A stretch of 7,319 bases of DNA from Bacteroidetes bacterium UBA7368 (GCA_002469915.1 DKOG01000215.1:1-7319), one strand, 5' to 3'. Shown: positions 1-7,171, counted from the first letter of the stretch. Program-made: numbers and translations. Notes: a model not told the origin generated them from the sequence alone.

Positions 1-206
1 AGCGAATCAAAATGCTGGAAAGTTAAAGTCAAACCTCTCCCGACGTGAGCCCCATAAATGGGCATATTTTCAGAGGAATAACGCACCTTGATATGTTCTA
101 CTAAATCCTTAACACGATCCGATTGAACAGATCAATTATCGACACTCGGTGCTACACGATTTATCACGTCTAGCCAATTTGCAACCACCTCGATGCCACT
201 TTCTCT
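1..206 (-). pseudogene. Possible decayed or partial gene running off the left edge, DegV-like tail
   Basis: Read leftwards, codons from 206 to 135 are open and protein-like (reading SGIEVVANWLDVINRVAPS). A TGA at 134-132 interrupts the frame, which then stays open to the window edge. The second part reads DRVKDLVEHIKVRY, then PIYGAHVGRGLTLTF. The G-A-H-V-G-x-G pattern preceded by an amphipathic helix resembles the C-terminal end of DegV-family fatty-acid-binding proteins, which usually end near a GxHxGPG motif. No ATG, GTG or TTG with a ribosome binding site precedes the second part in frame. It could be a pseudogene with a nonsense mutation, a sequencing error in a real gene, or chance. The DegV resemblance is from memory of the motif and is weak. 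Confidence 0.3.
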
Positions 207-359
207 TTATGGCTGAAAGTCAGTCGTAGGCAAGCCCCGTTTCTGAACCTGAATAGCGTCTCACCGGATTCCTGAGCAATATCAATGGACACGACGCTCT
301 ATGAGGCGCATCGCTAGGATCACCCTTCATTCGAGTATTAACAACGAAATGGCAGATAC

Positions 360-367
360 AGGAGGTG
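360..367 (+). promoter_or_regulatory. Strong Shine-Dalgarno sequence of rluF
   Basis: AGGAGGTG is nearly a full complement of the 16S rRNA 3' end. It lies 15 nt before the GTG at 383, longer than the usual 5-9 nt, and 42 nt before the ATG at 410. The GTG is the first possible start after the in-frame TAA at 368-370, so this site favours GTG over the ATG despite the long spacing. Confidence 0.6.
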
Positions 368-382
368 TAATCTTCAGGATTC

Positions 383-1141
383 GTGGTTCAAACACCTTAT
401 TTTGCTCACATGAATGATTCTGAGGGCATCCGCATTAATAAATATCTGAGCGAAGCTGGCTTCTGCTCACGCCGGGAAGCGGATAAATTGCTCAGCCAAC
501 ATCGGATTACTCTAAACGGAAAAGTACCTCAGATTGGCACCAAAGTCGGACCACACGACATCGTAAAGGTTGATCGGAAACGCGTTGGAAAACCAATCCA
601 AAAACACGTTTACATTGCCTATAACAAGCCCAGGGGTATCGTTTCCACCACTGATACCAAAGGTGAGCGTAAGAATATTATTGATGCCATCAGGCACCAA
701 AAGCGCATCTTTCCTGTAGGTCGATTGGACAAAGAGAGTGAAGGGTTGATATTTCTAACGAGCGACGGAGACATCGTTAACAAAATCCTCCGCTCAAAAA
801 ACAATCACGAAAAGGAATACATCGTAACCGTCGACCAGCCCATCGGCACCGGTTTTATTCAAAAAATGGGAAACGGAATCCCCATCTTGAATACGGTAAC
901 GGACCCCTGCTTTGTTGAAAAAATGGGCCGCAACCGTTTCAGGATCATTCTGAAACAAGGTCTAAACCGGCAGATCAGAAGGATGTGCGAACACCTTGGC
1001 TTCGAGGTGAAAAAGCTGATCCGGATACGCATTATGCACGTCAAGCTTGATTTGCCAACGGGTAAATGGCGCGACCTGACGTCGGGAGAGCTCAAGGAAT
1101 TGAAAAAGCTTGTGTCGAGCTCAGCAAAAACACATGATTGA
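383..1141 (+). CDS. rluF: 23S rRNA pseudouridine synthase, RluF type
   Basis: Isomerises uridine to pseudouridine in 23S rRNA in the cytoplasm. E. coli RluF acts on U2604 and also on tRNA-Tyr U35; whether this homologue does both is unknown. The 252-residue product has an N-terminal S4 RNA-binding domain at about residues 16-65 (INKYLSEAGFCSRREAD). The RsuA-family catalytic domain follows, with GRLDKESEGLIFLT at 113-126 holding the catalytic Asp116. KILRSKNNHEKEYIVTVD (134-151), GIPILNTVT (165-173) and LNRQIRRMCEHLGFEVKKL (194-212) match RluF more closely than RluB, RluE or RsuA as I remember them. Length is normal and no catalytic residue is missing. The start chosen is GTG 383 because of the AGGAGGTG upstream; ATG 410 (residue 10) also gives a complete S4 domain. 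The stop overlaps a TTG at 1138 in the next frame, but the downstream gene probably starts later. Confidence 0.92.
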   Translation: MVQTPYFAHMNDSEGIRINKYLSEAGFCSRREADKLLSQHRITLNGKVPQIGTKVGPHDIVKVDRKRVGKPIQKHVYIAYNKPRGIVSTTDTKGERKNIIDAIRHQKRIFPVGRLDKESEGLIFLTSDGDIVNKILRSKNNHEKEYIVTVDQPIGTGFIQKMGNGIPILNTVTDPCFVEKMGRNRFRIILKQGLNRQIRRMCEHLGFEVKKLIRIRIMHVKLDLPTGKWRDLTSGELKELKKLVSSSAKTHD

Positions 1142-1190
1142 CGGGGAATAAGGAGCTAAACCTCTTTTCCACCATGAATTCTGCAGATTT

Positions 1191-1203
1191 CGGGGAATCC
1201 CCG
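1191..1203. repeat. GC-rich perfect palindrome between rluF and the M1 peptidase gene
   Basis: CGGGGAATCCCCG is a 13-bp perfect odd palindrome (six pairs around one A). As RNA it gives five G-C pairs with an AAU loop. It is not followed by a T-run, so it is not a classical rho-independent terminator. It lies 63 bp before the probable M1 start. An operator, a weak attenuator or a chance match are all possible. The left half repeats CGGGGAAT, also present at 1142-1149. Confidence 0.45.
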
Positions 1204-1266
1204 TCAACCGCGTGCGTCAAACATGCAGATTATATGACCTTTCTCCTCACGTTTCCCACCAAGGTT

Positions 1267-3219
1267 ATGCGTCGCGTTTCTTTGTTCATCATTCTTGCAG
1301 CTGTTTTATCGACAGCGAATGCCCAAGTCCCCGACTATCTGAAGGCTTCTGTCGACTCAGACTCACGGGCCGTCCGTCGTGATATTCCGTTTACGAACGT
1401 ATACCGCCGGGCGCTTGAAGCAGGTACCCGAGACTTTACCGGACAACCCGGGCCTAACTACTGGCAGCTCGAAACTGATTTCACCATTGAAGCCAGCCTC
1501 GATCCGTCTACCCAAAAAATCTCCGGATCTGAAACCATTCAGGTGCACAACAACAGTAGTGACAAACTAGATCGAATCCATCTGAGGTTGGATCACAATC
1601 TTTTCCGAGGGCTGGTACCACGAGGCGGATCCGTTCCTGCTGAAAACACCGACGGCATGGTCGTCACGCGTATCGTGGTGAACGGAGAAACGGTAGATTT
1701 GAACGCACGACGTCCGGCTTCTCGGAGAGGCGGCCCGCAACCTGAGCCGAGTACGTATGTCGTTGGGCTAGATCAAACATTGGCTGTTGTTTATTTGGCG
1801 AATCCCATCGAAGCCGGCACAACCGCCACGGTGGAGATCGATTGGACAACCAAACTTCCTGGTGGCCCCAACGGACGTGGTCATCGTATGACCCAGCGCT
1901 GGGACAATTACCTCTTCCAGCCTACTCAGTGGTTTCCTCGTCTAGCCAAATACGATGATCTACGCGGATGGGATACCCAAGTGTATCTCGGCCCTGCCGA
2001 GTTCTTTAACAACTTTGGCAGCTTTGATGTAAAAATCAATGTGCCAAACGGCTGGATCGTGTCCGGAACGGGTGTTCTCCAGAATCCAGAGGAGGTCATG
2101 ACGGAAGAGGCACGTGCTCGCATGGACACCGTCTTAAGCACCGATGATGTTGTAACGATCGTAGGCGAAGACGAGCAAAAAACCGCAGAAGGTGAAAGCC
2201 TGACATGGCATTTCGTCGCCGACAAAGTAAACGACTTTGCATGGGCCACATCAGATCGTTTTGTGTGGCAGACCACGCGTGCGATCATTCCTGAAAAAGG
2301 CCCAATTCCACTTCATATGGTCTTTCTTCCCGAACGCGCGCATCTCTTTGAATTTGCCGCCGAACGATCCCGGCACGCTCTGGAATTTTATTCAGATTTA
2401 TGGGCTCCTTATCCGTTCCCTCAGTTGACCCTACAGGACGGACCCAGCGCAGGGATGGAATACCCGATGGTGATCAATTCCAATCAAGGTGCTGCAGATC
2501 ACGAAGTCGCACATGAATGGTGGCCAATGATGGTCGGTACGAATGAAACGTGGTACGGCTGGATGGATGAAGGATTCAACTCGTATATGAATATCCTCTC
2601 TCGAGCACATTCTCGAGGTGAAGAGGCCGACTTGACTGGCCTCGGACAGAGCTACGGTAACGTCAGCGGAAATGAAGAAGAAGCTCCTTCCATGTATGTC
2701 ACCAATTACGGCGGCAATATGTACGGCTTCCAGACCTATCGCAAAGCTCCGCTTATGCTCGCCATGCTGGGTGGACTGGTCGGTGACGACAAAGTTCAGG
2801 ATGCCATGAGTGACTACACCCACGCTTGGGCCTTTAAGCATCCCTCGCCTTGGGATTACATGTTCTTTATGAGCAATGCCCTTGAAATGGACCTGGGATG
2901 GTTTTGGTACTACTGGTTGTTCACGACCGAATCCGTTGATGGGTCTATTACAGACGTTAATGCCCGAATGAATGGAGCGACCGTTACCGTACATCAAGAC
3001 GGACAGATGCCTTCTCCTATTGTGTTGGAAGTAGAATTCGTGGACGGTGGAGAGCCTTTCCGCACCGAATGGCCGGTCAGCGTGTGGTTTGAAGGCGACA
3101 AAACGTTCAAAGCGGAGCTAGCATTTGCCGGTCGCGAGCCTTCCAAGATCACACTCGATCCAGATGGACGATTCCCAGACCGGGATCCGTCAGACAACGT
3201 GTGGGAAAAACCTGAATAG
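1267..3219 (+). CDS. Secreted M1 family zinc metallopeptidase (aminopeptidase)
   Basis: Probable zinc aminopeptidase releasing N-terminal residues from peptides in the periplasm or outside the cell. From ATG 1267 the product is 650 residues and opens with a signal peptide (MRRVSLFIILAAVLSTANA) with cleavage before Gln20. An N-terminal beta domain (about 40-300) precedes the catalytic domain. The exopeptidase motif appears as GMEYP (396-400) in place of classical GAMEN. The zinc motif is HEVAHEWW with His412, Glu413 and His416; the third ligand is Glu435 in DEGFNSY, at the canonical 18-residue spacing. Tyr491 in TYRKAPL is the likely transition-state tyrosine. There is no long ERAP1-type C-terminal helical domain, only a short beta-rich tail, as in compact Bacteroidota-type M1 enzymes. 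The frame extends to TTG 1138, overlapping the rluF stop, but those 43 extra residues would bury the signal peptide. The Shine-Dalgarno at 1267 is poor (AAGG, 2 nt away). Substrate specificity cannot be read from sequence. Confidence 0.9.
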   Translation: MRRVSLFIILAAVLSTANAQVPDYLKASVDSDSRAVRRDIPFTNVYRRALEAGTRDFTGQPGPNYWQLETDFTIEASLDPSTQKISGSETIQVHNNSSDKLDRIHLRLDHNLFRGLVPRGGSVPAENTDGMVVTRIVVNGETVDLNARRPASRRGGPQPEPSTYVVGLDQTLAVVYLANPIEAGTTATVEIDWTTKLPGGPNGRGHRMTQRWDNYLFQPTQWFPRLAKYDDLRGWDTQVYLGPAEFFNNFGSFDVKINVPNGWIVSGTGVLQNPEEVMTEEARARMDTVLSTDDVVTIVGEDEQKTAEGESLTWHFVADKVNDFAWATSDRFVWQTTRAIIPEKGPIPLHMVFLPERAHLFEFAAERSRHALEFYSDLWAPYPFPQLTLQDGPSAGMEYPMVINSNQGAADHEVAHEWWPMMVGTNETWYGWMDEGFNSYMNILSRAHSRGEEADLTGLGQSYGNVSGNEEEAPSMYVTNYGGNMYGFQTYRKAPLMLAMLGGLVGDDKVQDAMSDYTHAWAFKHPSPWDYMFFMSNALEMDLGWFWYYWLFTTESVDGSITDVNARMNGATVTVHQDGQMPSPIVLEVEFVDGGEPFRTEWPVSVWFEGDKTFKAELAFAGREPSKITLDPDGRFPDRDPSDNVWEKPE

Positions 3220-3234
3220 ACAGATAACGAGGGA

Positions 3235-3807
3235 TCATTCGCCCCATTTTGCCACAATGGCCTCAACTTCAACGCGAACGCCGTCTTCGTGGCGTTCCTT
3301 GAATTCGTTCCAGGTGCTGAGGGTGTGCGGATCGGTCACGCGATCAGGAAATAGAATGCCGTCTATGTGATCGAACTCGTGTTGGAACGTGCCAGCCGTG
3401 ATGCCTTTGACCTCCCTCGTAAAGGCTTTGCCGTGTCTGTCCAATGCTTCGACCCGGATGTGCGGACATCGCGGGACCTTGCCTCGTAAATCAGGGATCG
3501 ACAAGCAGCCCTCGTAATTCTCAAATCGCTCGTCTGTCAGAAACGTAATCTTGGGATTTACACAGATCGTTAGCTCGGCTTCAGGCTTGTAGGGATAGCG
3601 AGGATTGTTTTTGACCTCCACCACAAATATCCGAAAAGGCTCACCAACTTGAGGGGCTGCTATTCCAGCACCGTTGGCATGTCGTTTCGTTTCAATCAGG
3701 TCATCGATAAACGCCTGAAAATCATCCTGCTCGAGCACGTCTTCTGGGACTTCCTCACAGATCTCCCGAAGAACAGGATTGCCAATTTGAGTAATATCTA
3801 AAACCAC
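3235..3807 (-). CDS. def: Peptide deformylase
   Basis: Removes the N-formyl group from the initiator methionine of nascent proteins, acting at the ribosome exit in the cytoplasm with a bound divalent metal, usually Fe2+. The 190-residue product carries all three family motifs: GAGIAAPQ (residues 46-53), EGCLS (99-103) with metal-ligand Cys101, and HEFDH (143-147) with ligands His143 and His147 and catalytic Glu144. Length is slightly above the usual 165-190. The start is GTG at 3807. Its upstream stretch is purine-rich but has no clear Shine-Dalgarno, and no ATG occurs nearby in frame; the N-terminal VLDITQIGNPVLR aligns with where the family normally begins. The common partners fmt, ruvX/yqgF or priA are not in the window. 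It converges with the M1 gene and diverges from the DUF5107-TPR gene, so it is probably transcribed alone here or with genes outside. Confidence 0.95.
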   Translation of the reverse strand: MVLDITQIGNPVLREICEEVPEDVLEQDDFQAFIDDLIETKRHANGAGIAAPQVGEPFRIFVVEVKNNPRYPYKPEAELTICVNPKITFLTDERFENYEGCLSIPDLRGKVPRCPHIRVEALDRHGKAFTREVKGITAGTFQHEFDHIDGILFPDRVTDPHTLSTWNEFKERHEDGVRVEVEAIVAKWGE

Positions 3808-3982
3808 GTTTCTACCAGTTCTTTTTTCTTCTCTTTCAACGCTTTGAAATCAACAGGTTTGGAGACGGATCCATCGCAATTTAACGCAAACGCATTCTAT
3901 AAAGTGTTTCGATGTCTATCTCGTCATTCACAACTAACATACTCATGAAAGCCATTCTATTATGGTGTCCTAATCTCTTGCT

Positions 3983-3997
3983 TATCTCTCAGAGATA
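3983..3997. promoter_or_regulatory. Perfect 15-bp palindrome, possible operator
   Basis: TATCTCT-C-AGAGATA: seven pairs symmetrical around one base. It lies 139 bp upstream of the DUF5107-TPR start, just before a possible -10 (TATAAC at 4020). The centre is 19 bp from the centre of a second palindrome at 4003-4015. This is the expected look of a binding site for a dimeric regulator. No regulator gene is in the window. Confidence 0.4.
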
Positions 3998-4002
3998 CTA
4001 TT

Positions 4003-4015
4003 CTGAACTGTTCAG
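4003..4015. promoter_or_regulatory. Perfect 13-bp palindrome, possible second operator
   Basis: CTGAAC-T-GTTCAG: six pairs symmetrical around one base, 5 bp downstream of the preceding palindrome. If TATAAC at 4020-4025 is the -10, this site fills the spacer between -10 and -35, where a bound repressor would block RNA polymerase. The half-site differs from that of the neighbouring palindrome, so the two would bind different proteins if both are real. Confidence 0.4.
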
Positions 4016-4052
4016 TACTTATAACGTGGCTACCCACTAGCTTTTACCACAA

Positions 4053-4095
4053 CGTGCGTAAGACCTTACCATTCTAGACGCACGGGTAGTCTAGA
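4053..4095 (+). promoter_or_regulatory. Leader with two mutually exclusive hairpins
   Basis: Structure A pairs CGTGCGT (4053-4059) with ACGCACG (4078-4084), seven pairs and an 18-nt loop. Structure B pairs TCTAGAC (4073-4079) with GTCTAGA (4089-4095), seven pairs and a 9-nt loop. Bases 4078-4079 are needed by both, and the right arm of A occupies much of the loop of B, so they cannot form together. A third small palindrome, GTAAG-AC-CTTAC (4058-4069), overlaps the left arm of A. The block ends 40 nt before the ATG at 4136. Alternative pairing of this kind is typical of attenuators and riboswitches, but no T-run follows B and I recognise no known riboswitch core. Confidence 0.35.
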
Positions 4096-4135
4096 GGAAT
4101 CTCAAAGCGTAGATTCCAGTCAGAAACCACCTTTT

Positions 4136-7100
4136 ATGACTATGAAATCGATTTTTGCCGCACTTCTCTTTGCTTTTGCACTTCCCATTGCCGCACAACA
4201 AGCCCGGATAACTGAAGAAATTCGATCCCTCAAAACCTATCCTTTCGGCGATCCCAATGACATCCCAATTCTTGTAAAGGATACCCGGCTGTATCCATAT
4301 CACACCTTCGAAGGCTATAGCCACGAGTCCGAGATGCAGAATTGGAAGGTGGTGAAACTCGAAAACGAATTCATTGAAGTGTACGTTTTGCCTGAAGCTG
4401 GCGGAAAGGTATGGGGAGCAATTGAAAAGGCCACCGGACAGGAGTTCATCTACCGGAATGAGGTCATGAAATTCAGAAATATCGCCCTGCGCGGACCCTG
4501 GACGTCTGGGGGAATTGAATTTAATTTTGGGGTCATTGGACACACACCGTCAACGGCTTCAGCAGTAAACTATAAGCTGATTGAGAACGAGGACGGATCC
4601 GTTAGTTGCTGGGTAGGGTCCACAGATCTTCCTTCGCATGCAACATGGAGAGTAGAAATCCGACTACCTGCGGAAACGTCCTACTTCGAAACAAACGTGA
4701 CGTTTTCGAACCCAACGTCTCTTGAACAACCGTATTACAATTGGATGACAGCTGCGGCCTTTGCACAAGATGATCTTGTCGTCTCTATTCCTGGTACGCA
4801 GTATCTAAAACACTCCGGCGAATCGAAATCCTGGCCGTACGACGATACAGGGCGCTTCCTGCCAGCGTACGCCAACAATAACTATGAAGGCCATAAATCA
4901 TTTCACGTAGTGGGTGAATATGACGACTTTTTTGGCGGGTATTACAAAGTCGACGACTATGGATTTGGACATTGGGCCCCGTTTGAAGATCAACCCGGGC
5001 AGAAACTCTGGTTGTGGGCCAGTTCTCGGGAAGGTGAAGTTTGGGACGATCTGCTTACTGATACAGATGGACAATATGTCGAGTATCAAGCAGGCCGCAT
5101 GTTGGTACAGTACAGTCCGGGAGCCCACCAGAACCCGATTACAAAAGCCGCCTTTCCCCCACTGGCGACCGACAGGTGGTCAGAACGCTGGTTTCCTGTT
5201 ATGGGTACTGGTGGACTTTCTGACGCATCAGATGAAGGCGCCCTCCACGTGAGTCGAACTAGGACTGGTATGCAAATTGGCCTGAATTCTTTTGTATCCA
5301 AGAACGTTACTGTTCAAATTTTCAGCAATGAGTCCGATATGCAAGAGGAGTCCGTATCGATGACTCCCCTCGTTCTTTGGGAGTCCAACATCTTGGATGC
5401 CAATCGCATTGTTATACCAGAATTGGACCTAGAATGGCGGGCTGATCGCTCTCACCTAGCTCTAGACAGACCTTTTGAACTCAATCCCGAAGCGCGACCA
5501 TCTCTTCGACAAATCGAACGAGATGTATTTGAAGGGCGTGAATTAATGAAAGCCCGATACTACAGGGATGCGCGTGGACTTTTCGAATCGGCTCTGGAGG
5601 CTGAAAAATGGAATCGTGATGCCCTCGTTGAATTAGCAAAACTGGACCTGAGACAGGGATTATTCGCATCAGGAATTGAGCGCATAAACCGAGCTCGTCA
5701 ATTGGATGCCCACGATGCCGAGGCTAATTTTGTAGCGGGTTCGCTATATCAGGCAACCGACGCAGACTTGGACGCAAGGGACGCGTTTTCTTGGGCCGCC
5801 AGATCCATGGAGTTCAGATCCGCGGCATACACCCGTCTCGCAGAATTAGCTATGAAAGCCGATCGGTTTGACGAAGCAGAACTATTCGCAGAACGAGCGT
5901 TGTCCTACGATACCCAAAGTAGTCATGCCACTTCATTGCTAGCCATTATGCATCGGGGATCGGAAGGATCAGGACTTGTTGATCGCATGCGGTTAAATTC
6001 CCAAGATCCCCTCGGACATTATCTGCACGCAGAGCGCTTTTTTGTGGATCACGATTGGTCCGCGTTCAAGGCCATCCTGCGAAACGAGTTTCCTGACCAG
6101 ATCGTTTTGGACTTGGCTATTCGATATGCTCGAATTGGCCGATCCTCCGAGGCCGTATCCCTTCTTGAAAATCATCTCGCTGACGCGACAGATCCCATGG
6201 TCGCTCTCTGGCTGGGATATTTGACTGAAGACGCCAAATACGTCGAACAGGCTACCACTATAAATAACGGTATTGGCAAACCTTATCGAGTAGAATCGCT
6301 ACCGGTTCTGGAGTGGGCAAGATCACACAGCTCACATTGGCTGATGCCATATATGCAGGGTTTGAATTTGTGGGCGCTCGCCAGACAAGACGAAACATTA
6401 CCATTGTGGGTTGATCTGGCAAACACTCCCGATCACGCCGCCTTCTACGTGGCTCGCGCCAATCTGGCCAGTCAACTGAATCAAACCGATCCTAAACCGG
6501 ATTTGCTGCAGGCAGTCGCACAGGATGATGCGAACCGGCTTACCCACGTTGAGCTCGTACGCCATTTTCAATCTGCGGGCATGTGGCAGCAAGCAATGGA
6601 TTGGATAAAAAAAATCACTCAACACTGGCCGGATGACTTCAATCTACAATTGCTCCAAGCGAAGGCACACTTGTTCTTACTTCAGCCTAATGAAGCTATT
6701 AGCATTATGGAAACAACTCGGGTTCTTCCCTCCGAAAACGGACGGGAATCTCATCACCTATTTGAGTCGGCTCACTTGATGCGCGCTATCCAGCTTTTTG
6801 CAAAAAATGATTTTAAATCGGCAAGGCAACACGTTTCCAGATCTCGGGAATGGCCCGAACGCCTTGGGCAAGGCAAACCGTATGATGTCGACGTTCGAAT
6901 GGCGGACTATCTAGATTATCGAATCGCCCTAGCTGAAGGTCACAACTCAGATGCTGAAGAAGCCGCTGAACTTATTCTTATTTCCACCGGAACTGACTTC
7001 ACATCTCCCAACCCGCTTAATCTTCTGGCTGCCGACGTCATGAGGAGAAATGGGTTCAGAGAAGAAGCAGACGACCTCCGAACTCGCGCGAAATATGGAT

Positions 7101-7171
7101 TGGAGAACGCAAATGTTGGATTGACAAAAATGTTGGTCGATCAGGCCAAAAGAATGGAGGCTTCAAATTGA
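4136..7171 (+). CDS. Exported DUF5107 domain protein with C-terminal TPR repeats
   Basis: A 1011-residue exported protein of unknown activity. A signal peptide (MKSIFAALLFAFALPIAA from Met3) is probably cleaved before Gln21. Residues about 35-425 match the DUF5107 type as I know it: a tryptophan- and glycine-rich beta domain with LPEAGGKVWGAIEKATGQEF (85-104), RGPWTSGGIEFNFGVIGH (119-136), PYYNWMTAAAFA (199-210) and GTGGLSDA (357-364). The fold is thought to resemble the galactose-mutarotase-like sandwiches of sugar-active proteins, so a carbohydrate role is plausible but unproven. From about 455 to the end the protein is helical, with tetratricopeptide-like repeats clearest at 470-600 (for example FDEAELFAERAL, 578-589) and degenerate later. 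Starts ATG 4136 and ATG 4142 are equivalent; neither has a Shine-Dalgarno. The 3' end is coupled to a lipoprotein gene, suggesting one envelope operon. No enzymatic residues can be assigned. Confidence 0.85.
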   Translation: MTMKSIFAALLFAFALPIAAQQARITEEIRSLKTYPFGDPNDIPILVKDTRLYPYHTFEGYSHESEMQNWKVVKLENEFIEVYVLPEAGGKVWGAIEKATGQEFIYRNEVMKFRNIALRGPWTSGGIEFNFGVIGHTPSTASAVNYKLIENEDGSVSCWVGSTDLPSHATWRVEIRLPAETSYFETNVTFSNPTSLEQPYYNWMTAAAFAQDDLVVSIPGTQYLKHSGESKSWPYDDTGRFLPAYANNNYEGHKSFHVVGEYDDFFGGYYKVDDYGFGHWAPFEDQPGQKLWLWASSREGEVWDDLLTDTDGQYVEYQAGRMLVQYSPGAHQNPITKAAFPPLATDRWSERWFPVMGTGGLSDASDEGALHVSRTRTGMQIGLNSFVSKNVTVQIFSNESDMQEESVSMTPLVLWESNILDANRIVIPELDLEWRADRSHLALDRPFELNPEARPSLRQIERDVFEGRELMKARYYRDARGLFESALEAEKWNRDALVELAKLDLRQGLFASGIERINRARQLDAHDAEANFVAGSLYQATDADLDARDAFSWAARSMEFRSAAYTRLAELAMKADRFDEAELFAERALSYDTQSSHATSLLAIMHRGSEGSGLVDRMRLNSQDPLGHYLHAERFFVDHDWSAFKAILRNEFPDQIVLDLAIRYARIGRSSEAVSLLENHLADATDPMVALWLGYLTEDAKYVEQATTINNGIGKPYRVESLPVLEWARSHSSHWLMPYMQGLNLWALARQDETLPLWVDLANTPDHAAFYVARANLASQLNQTDPKPDLLQAVAQDDANRLTHVELVRHFQSAGMWQQAMDWIKKITQHWPDDFNLQLLQAKAHLFLLQPNEAISIMETTRVLPSENGRESHHLFESAHLMRAIQLFAKNDFKSARQHVSRSREWPERLGQGKPYDVDVRMADYLDYRIALAEGHNSDAEEAAELILISTGTDFTSPNPLNLLAADVMRRNGFREEADDLRTRAKYGLENANVGLTKMLVDQAKRMEASN
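7156..7160 (+). promoter_or_regulatory. Shine-Dalgarno of the downstream lipoprotein gene
   Basis: GGAGG lies inside the last codons of the DUF5107-TPR gene, 7 nt before the TTG at 7168. The good spacing decides the start of the next gene and supports reinitiation or coupling at the TTGA overlap. Confidence 0.75.

Larger units (their letters stand above)
1..382. other. Region upstream of rluF without an intact gene
   Basis: No frame on either strand is open across this stretch from a credible start. Plus-strand frames are broken by stops every few tens of codons. The last 23 bases carry the ribosome binding site of rluF. On the minus strand there are short coding-looking segments (see the possible pseudogene at 1-206). 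I see no tRNA cloverleaf, no rho-independent terminator and no convincing sigma-70-type promoter; the rluF promoter must lie here or further left, but I cannot place it. Confidence 0.5.
3808..4135. promoter_or_regulatory. Divergent intergenic region between def and the DUF5107-TPR gene
   Basis: This 328-bp region must hold promoters for both genes. For the plus strand, the best -10-like hexamer is TATAAC at 4020-4025; it lacks a good -35. It would start the transcript near 4032 and leave a leader of about 100 nt. For the minus strand, TTTATA (revcomp, around 3898-3903) is a weak candidate -10 for def. CATTCTAT occurs twice exactly 60 bp apart (3893-3900 and 3953-3960), with the one-base variant CATTCTAG at 4070-4077. 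The right-hand half is dense in inverted repeats, listed separately. No Shine-Dalgarno precedes the ATG at 4136. Promoter placements are guesses. Confidence 0.4.

Noticed and set aside
370..400. GGTTCAAAC at 386-394 resembling a tRNA T-loop
   Set aside because: The flanking bases do not form a five-pair T-stem, and no acceptor, D or anticodon arm lies upstream; it is within the rluF start region.
1191..1203. GC-rich hairpin as a rho-independent terminator for rluF
   Set aside because: The stem is only five pairs as RNA and no T-run follows, so it is recorded as a palindrome rather than a terminator.
1926..2288. 120-codon minus-strand ORF inside the M1 gene
   Set aside because: Shadow frame rich in Ser, Thr and Arg, with no domain and no start signal; the plus strand here encodes the M1 N-terminal domain.
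2431..2997. 188-codon minus-strand ORF inside the M1 peptidase gene
   Set aside because: It lies antisense to the catalytic domain with its HExxH motif; it is a shadow of strong coding on the plus strand and shows no family motif.
3912..4040. Small plus-strand ORF of 42 codons (MSISSF... with internal Met at 3945) in the divergent intergenic region
   Set aside because: It has no Shine-Dalgarno, overlaps both palindromes and the probable promoter, and its composition gives no sign of selection. A leader peptide cannot be excluded but is not supported.
4091..4543. 150-codon minus-strand ORF covering the start of the DUF5107 gene
   Set aside because: It is antisense to the signal peptide and the conserved DUF5107 segments, and would read through the leader hairpins; no recognisable motif.
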